Positions 10,955-22,992 of a stretch of DNA of 64,000 nucleotides are shown piece by piece. The notes under the pieces are model-generated. The model had not been told where the DNA came from. It searched no databases and saw only the letters and a list, made by a program, of their open reading frames with translations. The DNA is taken from contig CM075103.1 of the NCBI GenBank assembly GCA_037576195.1, positions 24,304,001 through 24,368,000 of the forward strand, written 5' to 3'. The DNA is from Phytoseiulus persimilis. Lineage: Eukaryota > Arthropoda > Arachnida > Mesostigmata > Phytoseiidae. Positions within the stretch are counted from its first letter, which is position 1. Each line of letters opens with the position of its first letter. Position numbers and translations under genes: made by a program.

Positions 10955-11518
10955 TTACGGTAACAGTCCTTCGAGTACTTGCTCTTTGATCTCTTTGAAC
11001 TCCAGTTCTAACTTTGGAGCGACGTGTTCTTTCCTTCTAACATACATTTCCAACCCCTCCCCTCGTTCCTGACCGCGTTGTAGGATTTCCTCCATCAATT
11101 CCCTCCTTTTTCTCTTCGGCGCGTACGTTTCTATGAACAACGATTCCCAGTCCTCGAATTTCTCGCACTTACTCCCATGATCCCTCTGCCAATATTTCGC
11201 CGGGCCAACCAATTCAGCATGTAACCCGCTTTTCGTATAGTCCTCCGTCCATTTCCCTACTGTCTTTGCCTGTACTCCATCTTGCGACCAGCTTTCTGCT
11301 ATAGCTACGGTCCCACCTGAGAACGTCCTCAAGGGCGTTGCCAAGTCGTATGTTTTTATTCTCGCCTCCAGTTTCGGTTCGCTGGACTCCTTGTTCTTCA
11401 CCTCTTGTATCTGTTGCGTCTGGCCTTCCATCCTATTTTCTACACTCGCCAGTGCCTTGCTTAACTGCGCCAGTACGGCTGCCAAACTTCCCTTTGCCAT
11501 TTTCGCTTGTCCTTCCAA
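10955..11518 (-). pseudogene. Gypsy gag (capsid-like) region
   Basis: About 187 codons with a helical N-terminus (LAAVLAQLSKALASVENRME) and a capsid-like core: LRTFSGGTVAIAESW, KYWQRDHGSKCEKFEDWESL, FIETYAPKRKRRELMEEILQ, then EGLEMYVRRKEHVAPKLEL and EQVLEGLLP. This matches the W-F-Y-P-Q-Y-L pattern of Ty3/gypsy Gag. The first ATG in frame is about seven codons inside the listed end; the true start is uncertain. The frame breaks before the zinc knuckle near 10760-10800. Confidence 0.75.
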
Positions 11519-13400
11519 CTGATCTTCTTGACACTTCTCGTATTCTCCTCGGTGCTGGTTCTCTCACCACCGCTGCTGCTGTGAGATCTATTGCTCACGG
11601 AATGACTACACCGGTACTCAGTGTGGATACTGGGGTTATTATGGGATCACTCCGTCACCTCTTTACTCTCGTCGTAGTATCCTCATGCACACTAATTCGC
11701 ACTCTACTCATTCATCATCTCTCTTATTCTCGCAATATTCTCTTCTTTCTCTCCTGACTTCCCTCTCCACTACAACTGGCCGCCGCTGGTTCGTCTCTCA
11801 AGACGCTCCTCTTTAGAATGGCCGTATTTCTCTTTAGTCTCCCGCCAATTCCTTCCATGAACTCTCTCAGCACAACCCGGAATTCTGTCTGTGGCAGCGT
11901 CACAGGACACTCCAGGCTCCACTGCCTCAACACATCCCCGCCAGGTTTGTTCCACTGGTTTGAACCGAGTTACAATCGAGGGTCGGCAAAGGTGTGTCAA
12001 GTTCAGCGGTAAAAGCTTGAACTGAATGCCTCGATCTCCGCATGCTCCGACCGCATAACGGTCAGGACATATTCCGACTCAAAACTTGAAATACAAATTC
12101 GTCCTTGTCTCGAATACTGCTCGCATGTCGGGGGTAGCGCCGCTTCGTTATCCCTTCCCATCCTCGATTCTATACATAAGCGTGCTTTTCGCCGCAGTGG
12201 TGGTGAGACCCTGTCCTCCTCCCTCGAAACCTTGTCCTTCCGACGCAAGGTCGCCGACCTCTGTCTATTCTACCAATACTTCCATGGGAGATGCTCAACT
12301 GAAATGACTTCCCTTGTTCCTTCCCTTTTGCCAAACAACGCCCCTATTCTGTCCAATTATTCACCAATCGTTCTGCTCGGTTCGACTCTACCTTCATCCC
12401 TCGCACATCTCGCCTTCCCTGGAATCTCCTCTCCTATCGGGCCTTCCCTCCGACTTACAATCCCAAGCTCTTCCGAATTTCGATCCTCTCGCATCGTGCG
12501 GATAATGAGCCATGGGCTCCGGATGAGTATCATCCGGATGAGCCCCACACTGCAGCCGAATTTTCCTTCAATTTCAAGTTTATTAAACTAGATCAGATCA
12601 TCTGGTTCGCTTCACAAACGATCGTTGAGACGGGAACACCAGTATGCGGCCTCGACTTAACAGACTCGAAGTGCTTTTGGAGGAACTCCGTCATTTTCAC
12701 GAACCCTAAGCCGGGGCTTATGCAGAAGGCTGCAAGGATTGTTTGGCGTCTATGGATCACAACATCGGTCACACAGACATAGCCGCAACCACTGTCTAAG
12801 CTGGGTTGTACACGACTCCGCGACCATGGTTACCACAGAACTTTCTCATGTATCATTACACCCCTGCTCCTAGTGCGCCGTTTGTTCTCAGCATGGAGTT
12901 CCGATCCAGCTTCATTGATGATTGTACTCTTCGCCACCCATGTTTCAGTCAAATGTCAAGTGATGCCAATCGCTAGGGCTGCAAAGCGTGCAGCGGAATG
13001 AGGGGGCTTTTCAGGCCGAACCTGGAATTCCGAATCTCGATGCATGGTTCGATACCTCCCTCAGATTGACTCATTTTGCCGTATTTGGATGCAGCGGAAT
13101 TCGGATTACCTCCGATCCATGCGGAAGAAAGAGACGAACCGCTGAAAATGGCTGACATCGTCAACATTCTTTCAACGCTTACCGTGCAACAACGAAGAAT
13201 GCTAGAGACTCATGATGACTGCATGAGCTGCATGAATCTCATTGCTGAGGAGAACCAACCGATTGTAGAGCCAGAATATGGACTTGTTTTGGTATTTTTG
13301 GCCGTGCGGAACTGCTCGAGCAGAAATTGTCCTGTTCAGTTACCGTCCGTTTTTCTACTGCTCGGTTTTCCGAACTAGAACACCCGTTGCTAGTCCTGTT
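11519..13400. other. Unassigned sequence between gypsy element and minisatellite
   Basis: Pyrimidine-rich on the plus strand from about 11520 to 12590, with only short overlapping frames. It may include the gypsy 5' leader or LTR, but no second copy exists here for comparison. From 12600 to 13400 a short plus-strand frame at 13076-13378 (MPYLDAAEFGLPPIHAEERD...) has no recognised domain. I see no RNA gene or repeat in this stretch. Confidence 0.3.
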
Positions 13401-15244
13401 GTTGAAAAGTATGGTCAGAATGGTCCCGGGATCACTCCTCCAAACTTGGGAAGTAATGGTCCGATTGGTCTCGGAATCACCCCTCCAGACTTGTAAAAGT
13501 ATGGTCAGATTGGCCTCGGAATCACCCCCGAGACTCGGAAAATCATAGTCAGATTAGTCTCGGAATCACCCCTCCAGACTTGGAAAAGTATGGTCAGATT
13601 GTACCGGGAATTACCCCTTCAAACTTGGAAAGTAATGGTCAGATCGGTCTCGGGATCACCCCTCGAGACTTAGAAAGTAATGGTCAGATTGGTCTCGGAA
13701 TCACCCCTCCAGACTTGAAAAAGCATGGTCAGATTGGCCTCGGAATCACCCCTCGAGACTTGGAAAAGTATGGCCAGATTGGTCTCGGAATCACCCCTCC
13801 AAACTCGGAAAAGTATTGTCAGATTGGTCTTGGGATCACTCCTACAGACCTGGGAAGTAATGGTCAGATTGGTCTCGGGATCACCCCTCGAGACTTAGAA
13901 AGTAATGGTCAGATTGGTCTCGGAATCACCCCTCCAGACTTGAAAAAGCATGGTCAGATTGGTCTCGGAATCACCCCTCCAGACTTGGAAAAGTATGGCC
14001 AGATTGGTCTCGGAATCACCCCTCCAAACTCGGAAAAGTATTGTCAGATTGGTCTTGGGATCACTCCTACAGACCTGGAAAGTAATGGTCAGATTGGTCT
14101 CGGAATCACGCCTCCAGACTTGAAAAAGTATGGTCAGATTGATCCCGGAATCACCCCTCCAGACTCAGAAGAGTATGGTGAGATTGGTCTCGGGATCACC
14201 CCTCGAGACTCGGAAAGTAATGGTCAGATTGGTCTCGGAATCACCCCTCCAGACTTGAAAAAGCATGGTAAGATTGGCCTCGGAATCACCCCTCGAGACT
14301 TGGGAACATATGGTCAGATTGGTCTCGGAAGCACCCCTCCAGACTCGGAAAAGTATTGTCAGATTGGTCTTGGGATCACTCCTACAGGCCTGGAAAGTAA
14401 TGGTCAGATTGGTCTCGGAATCACGCCTCCAGACATGAAAAAGTATGGTCAGATTGATCCCGGAATCACCCCTCCAGACTCAGAAGAGTATGGTGAGATT
14501 GGTCTCGGGATCACCCCTCGAGACTCGGAAAGTAATGATCAGATTGGTCTCGGAATCACCCCTCCAGACTTGAAAAAGCATGGCAAGATTGGCCTCGGAA
14601 TCACCCCTCCAGACTTGAAAAAGTATGGTCAGATTGGTCCGGGAATCACCCCTCCAAACTTGGAAAGTAATGGTCAGATTGGTCTCGGAATCACGCCTCC
14701 AGACCTGGGAAAGTATGGCCAGATTGGTCTCGGAATCACCCCTCCAAACTTGGAAAATAATGGTCAGATTGGGCTCGGGATCACCCCTCCAGACTTGGAA
14801 AAGTATGGTCAGATTGGTCCGGGAATCACCCCTCCAAACTTGGAAAGTAATGGTCAGATTGGTCTCGGAATCACGCCTCCAGACTTGAAAAAGTATGTTC
14901 AGATTGATCCCGGAATCACCCCTCCAGACTCAGAAGATTATGGTGAGATTGGTCTCGGGATCACCCCTCGAGACTTGGAAAGTAATGCTCAGAGTGGTCT
15001 CGGAATCACCCCTCCAGACTTGGAAAAGTATGGTCAGATTGGTCCGGGAATCAAGCCTCCAAACTTGGAAAGTAATGGTCAGATTGGTCTCGGAATCACG
15101 CCTCCAGACTTGAAAAAGTATGTTCAGATTGATCCCGTAATCACCCCTCCAGACTCGGAAGAGTATGGTGAGATTGGTCTCGGGATCAACCCTCGAGACT
15201 TGGAAAGTAATGGTCAGATTGGTCTCGGAATCACCCCTCCAGAC
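13401..15244 (+). repeat. 45-bp minisatellite, array A
   Basis: About 41 tandem 45-bp units; a typical unit carries CAGATTGGTCTCGGAATCAC, CCCTCCAGACTTGG and AAAAGTATGGT. Each unit can be read as 15 residues (GQIGLGITPPDLEKY and variants), giving a 569-codon frame with no stop. Because 45 is divisible by three and the units are similar, other frames are open too, so the frame is not good evidence for a gene. Variant types recur at spacings of 225 and 315 bases, indicating higher-order structure. The right edge is exact: the array stops at ...CCTCCAGAC and the poly(A) tail of LINE A1, read as T-rich on this strand, follows at once. Confidence 0.95.
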
Positions 15245-15331
15245 TTTTTATTTTTATTTTTTCCATGTGGGAACTTTCCCTCATGTTAATTTATTGTCTG
15301 GCACCTCAACGATTACATCAGACCGCTCGTA

Positions 15332-15365
15332 CAGTGAAACCTGTCTAGACGGTCCACTTGCCGTT
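15332..15365 (+). repeat. Tigger-like left terminal inverted repeat
   Basis: Starts CAGTGAAACCTG and continues through GGTCCACTTG. It pairs with the right terminus at 17579-17612. It is preceded by TA, one half of the target-site duplication. Confidence 0.85.
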
Positions 15366-15574
15366 CCTCCGGAAAGCGGTCCAATATGTCAGGTGGACCC
15401 ATGGAACAGGTATTGTTGACGACGGGCTTTTTTATGGTGCATGTACCCTTGCACCTGTCTCGCAGCAAAGTGTAAAATACATACAGAAATCATAGTAACA
15501 GGGTCGAATTTATTGTATTCTTCGTGCGGAATGTATTCTCCTCTTCCATGATCTCGTACTTTTGAGACTGATAA

Positions 15575-17039
15575 TTATACAAAGAACGAATCCAGAGTGC
15601 TCTGGTGCATTGTTTTCGACTTTTTCACAAGTATTCTGTCCTGAATCTGCCTCTCGCATACTAGGAGGGCTTTGAGCGTGTCTGGTGAGAGGGAGCCCGA
15701 GCTGACGGCGTACAACTTGAGAGATTCGACGGCGCGCAGCGCTTCTTCCGCAGTGGGGGGGCTAAAAGGCTCAGCCTCAGCGATGTCTTCGTCGGTCTCA
15801 ACAAGCACATCTTCTTCGCCATCTTGACAATCAGAACCATGATCGCTTGAATCAAGGATTCCGAAGCAATTGATGTCCTCTTCAAAACAAGGATCCTCGA
15901 CGCCTGCTCTTTCCAACAATTGTAAGAGCTCCGGGTCGATCGCTGAAGTCTGTACCGTAGCATTTTCAATCTCATCATCACAAGGGATCCCACAACGACG
16001 GAAACATCCAATGATGGTCTCTTCTCGTACAGCCATCCAGGCTCGACTCACCCACTGAATCGCGTCGAAAACGTTGATTCTCTTCGCGAGCTGACTCGCT
16101 GAGTCGCAGTCATCGATCTTGGTCAGTGGCCATCGCAGCATTAGACTTCTATACTGCAGTTTGAAGGCCTGAATGATTCCTTGATCTAATGGCTGCAGCT
16201 TACTTGTGACGTTTGGCGGCAGAAACAAGAGACTCATATTGCTCATGATGCGACGCCCGTTGAACTTACTGAGCCAAAGTTCAAAAATTGAGGTTGTCAT
16301 CCAAGCCTTCGCGTTAGCTTCCCAATATACCCCGATGAGCTTCACGTCCCGGCCCTTGAAACAGCGAGGATTCAGGGATTTCCAAATCGCCAAAGGCTGG
16401 AATTTCTCGCCCATCGCACTACAACAGAGAGCTATAGAGAGCCTGTCCTTAGCCAATTACCCGCCGCGACATTCATGGCCTCTCTGAACGAGCGACTTGT
16501 TGGGAAGCGATCTGAAGAACAACCCAGTCTCATCCATGTTGAATATGTCTCTCGTATTATACTCTTTGAACACATCCGGCAGTCTTGTGATCGAGTCGCT
16601 GACAACGTTTTCATTCACGTCTCCCGCTTCACCGCAGAGGGTCTTGGGAACAATGTTGTGTCTCTTGCGAAAGCTTTCCAGCCAGCCGTTGCTCCCTGAG
16701 AAACCCTGAACTCCGGTTTCCTCCGCAAAAGATCTCGCTTTTTCCTGGATCATCCTCCCACTTACCGGGATGCGCTTCGCGGTCACTTTTCGAAACCAGT
16801 TCATGGAATGTTTGTCGAGCTCTTTGAGCCTTGGTTTCTGTCGTCGCTCCCTGTCATCAATGGAGGAAAACGTTTCCCATTCATTCAGGAGAGCTGCTCG
16901 ATGCTTCAGTATCCTCTGCACTTGCCCTTTTGCTGATACCGAAGTCTGAAGCGAGATTTCTTTGGCTTCTCCCGCGTTGCAGCTCACGGATCACATCGAC
17001 TTTTCTGTGTAGTGGAAGCTCGTTGCGCTTCCTAGCCAT
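15575..17039 (-). pseudogene. Tigger/pogo-like transposase (HTH, CENPB and DDE domains)
   Basis: Start chosen at 17039 (MARKRNELPLHRKVDVIREL), which supplies a psq-type helix-turn-helix ahead of SKGQVQRILKHRAALL. A one-base insertion near 16935 breaks this part. A CENPB-type second DNA-binding domain follows (NGWLESFRKRHNIVPKTLCG), then the DDE core with the first Asp in FNMDETGLFFRSLPNKSL. A TAA at 16457-16459 interrupts GG-LAKDRLSI. The segment carrying the second Asp (normally DN.P.H) is deleted: GRRIM runs straight into SNMSLLFLPPNVTSKLQPLD, which keeps the third Asp. The C-terminus is acidic and ends STLDSFFV. The family moves DNA at TA sites; this copy cannot be active. Confidence 0.9.
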
Positions 17040-17578
17040 ATTCTCAGCCAAGAATGGTGGGATCCAGCTCTAACGCAGGTAGTCGGCAGCCCGATATTCG
17101 AACGTCGACGAGTCGCCTGTCTTGCGGTGGCGAGGAGAGGAGCACGACGAACGACAAAGGAACGTGCACACATCACACAGAGCGCAAGTGAAACCGTCCC
17201 CGCGCGACGAAACGCTTGAGCGGTCCCTAGGCCGACATTCAGCTTCGTCCGCGGCTTTTTCCATGTAAAGGATGATTCTAATGAGTCGCATGCTCGCTGA
17301 ATTTACATACTGATGTAAATGATGCTCTCATCCCTCGATCCCATTTCCAGTTTCTGAATCTCTGCAAGGAATAGTGCGGAGAGAACCACAAAGTCTTCCC
17401 CTTGTGGAGGCCAGAGAATCGGACCCACTGCGTAGGTAATGAGCAGCATTCGTTCCTGAAAGAGGTGGACCGTGGACACGTCGATCAGGTGGACCGATAG
17501 TACGTCTGGAATACATCGGCGTCTATGGCCTTGAAAATCGGTGCCTGAAGAAGCTGGACCGATACCTCAGGTGGTCCT

Positions 17579-17612
17579 TTCATAGAGGTGGACCCTACCT
17601 CAGGTTCCACTG
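17579..17612 (-). repeat. Tigger-like right terminal inverted repeat
   Basis: Read on the minus strand it starts CAGTGGAACCTGAGG and continues through GGTCCACCTC. It is followed on the plus strand by TA (17613-17614). Confidence 0.85.
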
Positions 17613-17623
17613 TATATGCATCT

Positions 17624-20600
17624 TCACAATTCTCGTCTCTCCTTCTCCAGACGTTCTTTCTCGTGGAATATTGCTCCCACCCTTCGAGTTATGTCGTACC
17701 AGTCGTCCCTCGTTTCCTGCATTTTCGAAACCAGCGCGGGGATGTCCCTCACCGGCAGCGTCCCACGCTGCGGCGCGTAGGCAGGGCACACAGGAATTGT
17801 GTGTTCGACATCGTCTTTAGCTCCCATATCACAGTACATGCATCTGTCGTTTTCTTTTAGTCCGAATCTTTCTAGGTACTCCCCGAAAGCACCATGTCCC
17901 GTAAGAAGTTGCGTGGTGTGGTAGGTGAGTTCTCCAAACTCCCTTGTGAGCCACTTCCTCACGTCGGGAATGCATTTCCTCGTCCACTCGCCTTTTGGGG
18001 ACGCTTGCCAGCGGGCCTGCCACTTACTCAGGGTCTCCTCCCTGAGATCCTCCTCCGTTTGGCTGCTCGGCCCTTCGATTTTTACGTTATCGGTCCTCCT
18101 TCTGTAGATTTCTGCTCGCTCCTCAGCTAGTAGCGACCATGGTATCGTCTTGGCGAGTACCAGTATCGCTTCGGCAGAAACCGTGCGATAGCTTCGGGTT
18201 ATTCGAATGCCCATTGTTCTCTGAGCTCTGTCAAGCGCGGTCTTGTTTGTCTTCTTGGCCAGCGCCCATGGGGCCCATACTGGGGCCGCGTATAGGGCAA
18301 TGGATTCGGCTACCGTGGCCAGAGTTCTTCTCTGGGCCTCAGTAGCGCCGTGTGTTCTTGGCAGTATGCGGGCAATCTCTGCCGCCGCCTTGATCGCCTT
18401 CTCCGTGGCTCTACGTACATGCTGGGTGCAAGTGAGCCTCTTCTGTAAAAGGAGGCCCAGGTACTTAACCGTCTTTCTGATCTGAATTTGATGCCCTTCA
18501 AGGAGCAGGCGTGGTGGACCGGTCCTCCTTTCGCGTAGCATGACCGCCTCTGACTTCATTGGCTCAAGCGCGAGCTCATTCTCCCTCATCCATTTGGAGA
18601 TGATCTCCAGCGATTGGTTTGCTACCTCTCCAAGCTTTTCAGTCGTTCGCGCCTTCACCCAGAGCGCGAGATCGTCTGCGTACGCGATCGTTTTCGCTCC
18701 ATCGGGCAGTTCCAATCGTGGCACATCGTCGTATGCTATGTTCCATAGTGTGGGGCCCAGGACGGATCCTTGTGGCACTCCGGCGCTCATTTGATACCTC
18801 TCACCATCCCATGTTACCCATCGGTCTGAGAGATAAGAGTTTATGACTCTCCTCAAGTAAGGGGAAATCCTTCTTCGCTCTAGACTTCTCAGGATCACCT
18901 TCCAGCTCATCGAGTTAAAGGCGTTTTTGACGTCAAGGAGCACGAGCAAGCAGGTGTTCTCGTATCCCTTCGCGTACTCGGCCGCAGCCTCCTTCATAAG
19001 CCACTCCATGGCCATCAAGGTCGACTTCCCGGAGCGGAAACCGAATTGCCTTTCGGAAAGACCCTCATTTTCTTCGAGTTCCTCTTGGAGTCGTTTGTTC
19101 ACTACCGATTCCATGCCCTTCGCAATCGTGTTGAGGAGGCAAATTGGTCGGTAGGAGCCCTTCGTTCCTTTTGGGATTAGCACAAGTTTCGCTGTCTTCC
19201 AAGACTGGGGGAAGGTACCGGCGGGTAGCATGCTATCGGCCATTCTGGCAACTTGTATAGGCCATCTTTTCATGAGGAGCTTCGTTGCCTCTGGTGGGAT
19301 GCCATCCGGCCCAGGGGCTTTTCCGGCTTTCATTTTCTCCGCGGCTGCTACTATTTCGCAGGCTCTTATCCTCGGTATTCCCTCAGGGTCTACCTGTGGC
19401 GCCGGTCTTTCGAAGTCTTCCCTGTTTGGGAAAAGCTCTCGGATAGCCTTTTCCGCTGACGCTCTCGGAATCGGGTGATGTTTGTGCCCAATTTTGCCTC
19501 TGATGGCCTTGTAAGGCAGGCCCCAGATGTCGTCCCGGAGGCTCTCACAGAACTCTCTCCATTTGCTACGTTTGCTCTCGTGTATCTCGTCTTGGTAGGT
19601 CCTTTTCGAAGATAAGTAGGCCCGAAGTGCCTCTTCGTACTTGTGCGGTTCCCCGTCCATCTTCTTACGGGCTCTCACGAATTTTCGTCTTGCCTTGATA
19701 CATTCTTCTCTGCGCTCCGCTATACTGCTTGTCCACCAGTAGGCCGGCTTCCGGTTTGCCCGGTTTGGGCGCGCTGGTGGTGCTGAAGCCTCGCATACTC
19801 GGGTGAGCAAGTCATGCAGGATGTGTTCGTCCAGTTCAAGGTTTTCGTCTTTTATTTTCCGGCAGCTTTCGTCTATGCTTTCGATGAGGTATTCTCTTCT
19901 GAGTTTCTCCCCTCGCCATATTCTCTCAGTCGGTCTTTCTACCTTCGTCTGTCCCGTCACTACAAAGAATTCGATATAAAGATGATCGCCAGCGGATTCA
20001 TCTGCCTCGTTTACGAGCCATTTCGTTATCCGGTCCGGTCGGTTTGTCACTGTCAGGTCGATGAACGATTCGGCAGTAACAGCGTAAGATCTTTGTGGGC
20101 CCGGGAGCATGGCCTTCCTGTAGGTCGGCGTCCTCCCGTCGTTCAGTACGATGAGGTCGAGTTCCGCGATCCACTCCTCCATATCTGTGCCTCTCCTGTT
20201 TTGTATCGTATTTCCCCATGTTTTCGACTTCGCGTTGAAGTCCCCTGCAATGACTTCTGTTTCAGCTTGGGTGGCCCGAATGCGCTGTACTCAGGAATCT
20301 CTTGAAGTCCATCGGGCTTCCCGGGTTCGGTGAGAAATAGCAACTCGCTACCAGGGTTCCGCTGCTCAGGAGCATCATGCTGATGCCTTTGAAGGTTTCC
20401 TTCTTTTCTATTCTGTCGGTGGGATTTCGGCCCGTCCACCACAGGGCCTTGTCGCCGTCTTCTCCGGCAATCCATCCGTCATCTTTCCTCGAGTTGTCAC
20501 TCGAGATTCTTCGATTCGCTTCGTTTATAATACACATGTGTATATCGTCCCGTTTCAGTTTCTCTTTCAGCTCGTCATGAGCGTCCCTGCACCTATTTAA

Positions 20601-20627
20601 GTTGATTTGTAGAACTTTGACCATCAT
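17624..20627 (-). pseudogene. LINE A1 ORF2: endonuclease and reverse transcriptase
   Basis: Starts near 20627 (VLQINLNRCRDAHDELKEKL). Endonuclease landmarks are NEANRRIS, VIAGDFNAKSKTW, ESFIDLTVTN and SAGDHLYIEF. A frameshift near 20280 separates the first 120 residues from the rest, which is open for 852 codons. RT motifs include APGPDGIPPEATKLL, LIPKGTKGSYRPICLLN, RQFGFRSGKSTLMAMEWL, LLVLLDVKNAFNSMSW, SAGVPQGSVLGPTLWN and the active site AYADDLALW. The C-terminus has a CCHC finger (CMYCDMGAKDDVEHTIPVC). The order APE endonuclease, RT, CCHC is that of R1-clade LINEs. Apart from one frameshift it is well preserved. It overlaps the end of ORF1 by about 35 bases in another frame. Confidence 0.92.
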
Positions 20628-22992
20628 TGTTTTCTGTGGTTTGTGTTTCTCCCGTTCGTGTCCGATTTCCCCTCTGTCCGACTACCTGCCAACCTTCGCC
20701 GTCCTTCTTTGTGGCGCAGGTGGCTGGCTCGGATTCGGCTCGCTGTACGTTGGTCGTTGCGGGGTTCGTTTGGCTTATCTTGCCAGGCGTGCCCCTGTTT
20801 GTTATCTGCTGTCTTGCGAGCGCTGTTTTGGCTTTGAGAGCCTCGAGTAGATCTCTGTATTTCGGGCAGTCTCTCGAGTAGCCCGAGTGGCCCTCCTCTT
20901 GACAGTTCACACAGTGATAGTCCTCCCGGTTTGTTTCGCAGTTCCTGCTCGCATGGCCAACAATACCGCATTCGTAGCATTTCTTCTCCTTTTCTTCTTC
21001 GAGTTCACATGTCGTCGAGCGGTGACCGGCTCTCTGGCACTTGAAGCATCTCGGGACTTCGAGCCACTCCTTGACGTGGCAGAGTCTCCACCCGATCTGG
21101 ACGTTCCGCATATTCAGCAGTCGGTCCGCGTCCTCGTGATTCATTTTAACCACCGCGATGCGAGTTCCTCTACCGTTCCTCCCGATCTTCTCTGACTTAA
21201 GTTGCCATGGCTCTTTGCGTCTTAGGGCCTTATTGAGATCCTTCTCGAGCTCTTCTTCGTCGAGGCCTGTGAGCCTGCGGCTGGCAGTCGTCGGCTCTTG
21301 ATCGCTGTCTCGTGTCTCAGCTCTTCGGTGATGAACGCCTGGAGTCGATGCTGCCCTCCGGAGCTTCTCTCCGCTATCTGTAGTTGGACTTCCTGCCGTG
21401 CTTGGCGGCAGCCTCGGATCTCGACATCCAGTGCTTTAGGGTCCACTTTTTCTTTGAGGTTCTTCAGCACCTCGGCGAAAGTTTGACCCTCTGCGCTGAT
21501 GCTCATAGTTGTCTGGTTTGCCTTCTGCAATCGTTTATTCTTGGGTCGTTCTTCTCCGTTTCTCGCCGTCTTCGTCGAGATCTCCGCCTCTTGCTTTCAG
21601 CCACGTCCAGCAAGCTTCAGTGATTTTGCGGACTTTCATAGCGTCAGCCTTTGCCGGTATCCTTATAAGGGTTTTGTCACCATCGTTGATCTGCGTTTTG
21701 TTTACTTCTCCTATGGCTTTTTGAAGTACCTCCGCGTAGTCCTCTGCTTTTGCTTCCTTCTTCAAACGACCTATTATGAGAGTTCGCCTCTCCTCCGGTG
21801 GTTGTGTGCCCCCCGCTCTCAGTAGAACGGGACATACCACCATGGAGGTGGTGGCGACCTCTCCATCCTCCCGTGTGTCGATTCCCCTTACCGCCGGGAA
21901 GAATTGGGCTAGCTGGGTTATCACGTTGTCGTCTTTTGGATGCTTGTCCCCCGGACAGTGCAGCAGGATGCAGCACTTCCTGTTACCGACGATTCCAGCT
22001 TTGGTGAGCGAGGTCTTGTTGTAGACGCGTTTCGGCCAGTGTTTCCCCGCTAATACGGAGATGTCTTCCGCGGTTTGAAGTAGCTCGATAGCCTCCAGGA
22101 TCTCGTTGGCCGCCTTCAGTTCTTCTCCTTCCTTGCGAGCTGCCTGTGTGTTGCTGTCTCCGCCTGTTGCGCTCTCTAGTTTGGCGATCGTGGCCTCTAG
22201 TTCGGCGATCCTTGCATGGGCGTCGTTCAGCTGCTCGGCGGTCCGCGTCAGCAGGTCCGTTTTCTGTTCCAGTTGCTCGTTCAGGATCTCCAGCTCTTCT
22301 AGATATTCGTGCGGCCTTTCGTCACTGCTGATGATTTCCTCTATGATGCACTTGGCGGCGGAAGGAATGTCGGTCTCCAGTCGGGTGACTCCTCCCTGCA
22401 GTTGCTGGGTGAGCTGTTTCATCTCCTTTGCCGTAGTCTTGGTCTCGATTGCTTTCATACGGTCAACCTTGTCCTTGATTTCAGTCTTGATCTTCTGCCT
22501 GATGACGATTGCGAGGTTCTGGAGGAGCTTACCCCTGCTTGCGATTTTGGCTTGCTTCTCCTCTTCGAGTTCCGGCGTATTCTCTCGATGTCTTTTGAGC
22601 GGTCTTGGGGTGCTCGGTTGGGCTCTTTTTCCTGCAGGGACTTGCTCTTCCGCTCCCCTCTTGTTCTCCGCCTCGCGGGGTTGGTCGGGTCTCGCTGGCT
22701 GGAGCTTCGTTACGGAGGTCGCCGCTGTCACTCCCTCCTTCAGAGTGTCGCTGGTCGAGCCCTCAGTGTCATCCATGCACTCCTGATCGGGGTCCTGGAT
22801 TACGGTGCTGGTGGCAGCCTCCATCGTCGTTCCCTTCTTCTCCGGCGATCTTCCTACTCGCCCTCCCTTCGCGAAGGGGTTGTCGTCAGGGGCTACCTGG
22901 GGTTGGCCGGGTCGGCCTGTCGCTGTGGGCAATTCAGCGGTTTGTTCATTCTTGTGACTGTCCATTATAATCTTCTTGTTCTGTGCCGTCAA
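20593..22992 (-). pseudogene. LINE A1 ORF1 (Gag-like, three CCHC knuckles)
   Basis: About 800 codons in three pieces: 22992-21535, 21530-21222 and 21153-20593, joined by frameshifts near 21530 and 21190. The first piece is long, charged and partly coiled coil (EELEILNEQLEQKTDLLTRT, then AEQLNDAHARIAELEATIAK). The second holds GQTFAEVLKNLKEKVDPKAL, a typical R1 ORF1 stretch. The third carries three zinc knuckles: CFKCQRAGHRSTTC, CYECGIVGHASRNC and CVNCQEEGHSGYSRDC. ORF1 proteins bind the element RNA and chaperone target-primed reverse transcription. It is much longer at its N-terminus than ORF1 of LINE A2. Confidence 0.88.

Larger units (their letters stand above)
8429..11518 (-). mobile_element. 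Ty3/gypsy LTR retrotransposon, truncated
   Basis: In minus-strand order the element shows gag (11518-10955), a partial zinc knuckle, protease (10696-9884), then reverse transcriptase and RNase H (9577-8429). This is the order of a Ty3/gypsy element. Integrase and the 3' LTR are absent: the coding sequence breaks off at 8429, next to the duplicated MULE block. No 5' LTR was recognised upstream of gag. Several stops and frameshifts interrupt the frames, so the copy is dead. Confidence 0.85.
15332..17612 (-). mobile_element. Tigger-like DNA transposon with TIRs and TA target duplication
   Basis: Left end CAGTGAAACCTGTCTAGACG at 15332 and right end, read on the other strand, CAGTGGAACCTGAGGTAGGG at 17612 form imperfect terminal inverted repeats. 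The element is flanked by TA at 15330-15331 and 17613-17614, the duplication expected for Tc1/mariner/pogo elements. Short AGGTGGACC-type motifs repeat near both ends (about 15394, 17461, 17487, 17571, 17585) and may be transposase-binding sites. Removing the element joins the ORF2 end of LINE A1 to its 3' UTR. Length is 2,281 bases, with one transposase gene inside. Confidence 0.9.

Noticed and set aside
12232-12591. Ser/Pro-rich plus-strand frame
   Set aside because: Lies in pyrimidine-rich sequence with several overlapping open frames and shows no domain.
13580-15289. 569-codon 'GITPP' repeat protein in array A, and similar frames of 704 and 965 codons in arrays C and F
   Set aside because: The 45-base unit keeps frames open automatically; other frames, including on the opposite strand, are open too (for example WRGDSETNLAITFQL and RPIWPLLSNSGG types). 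No start context, domain or splice evidence supports a gene. Only the LINE-derived end of the 965-codon frame is coding.
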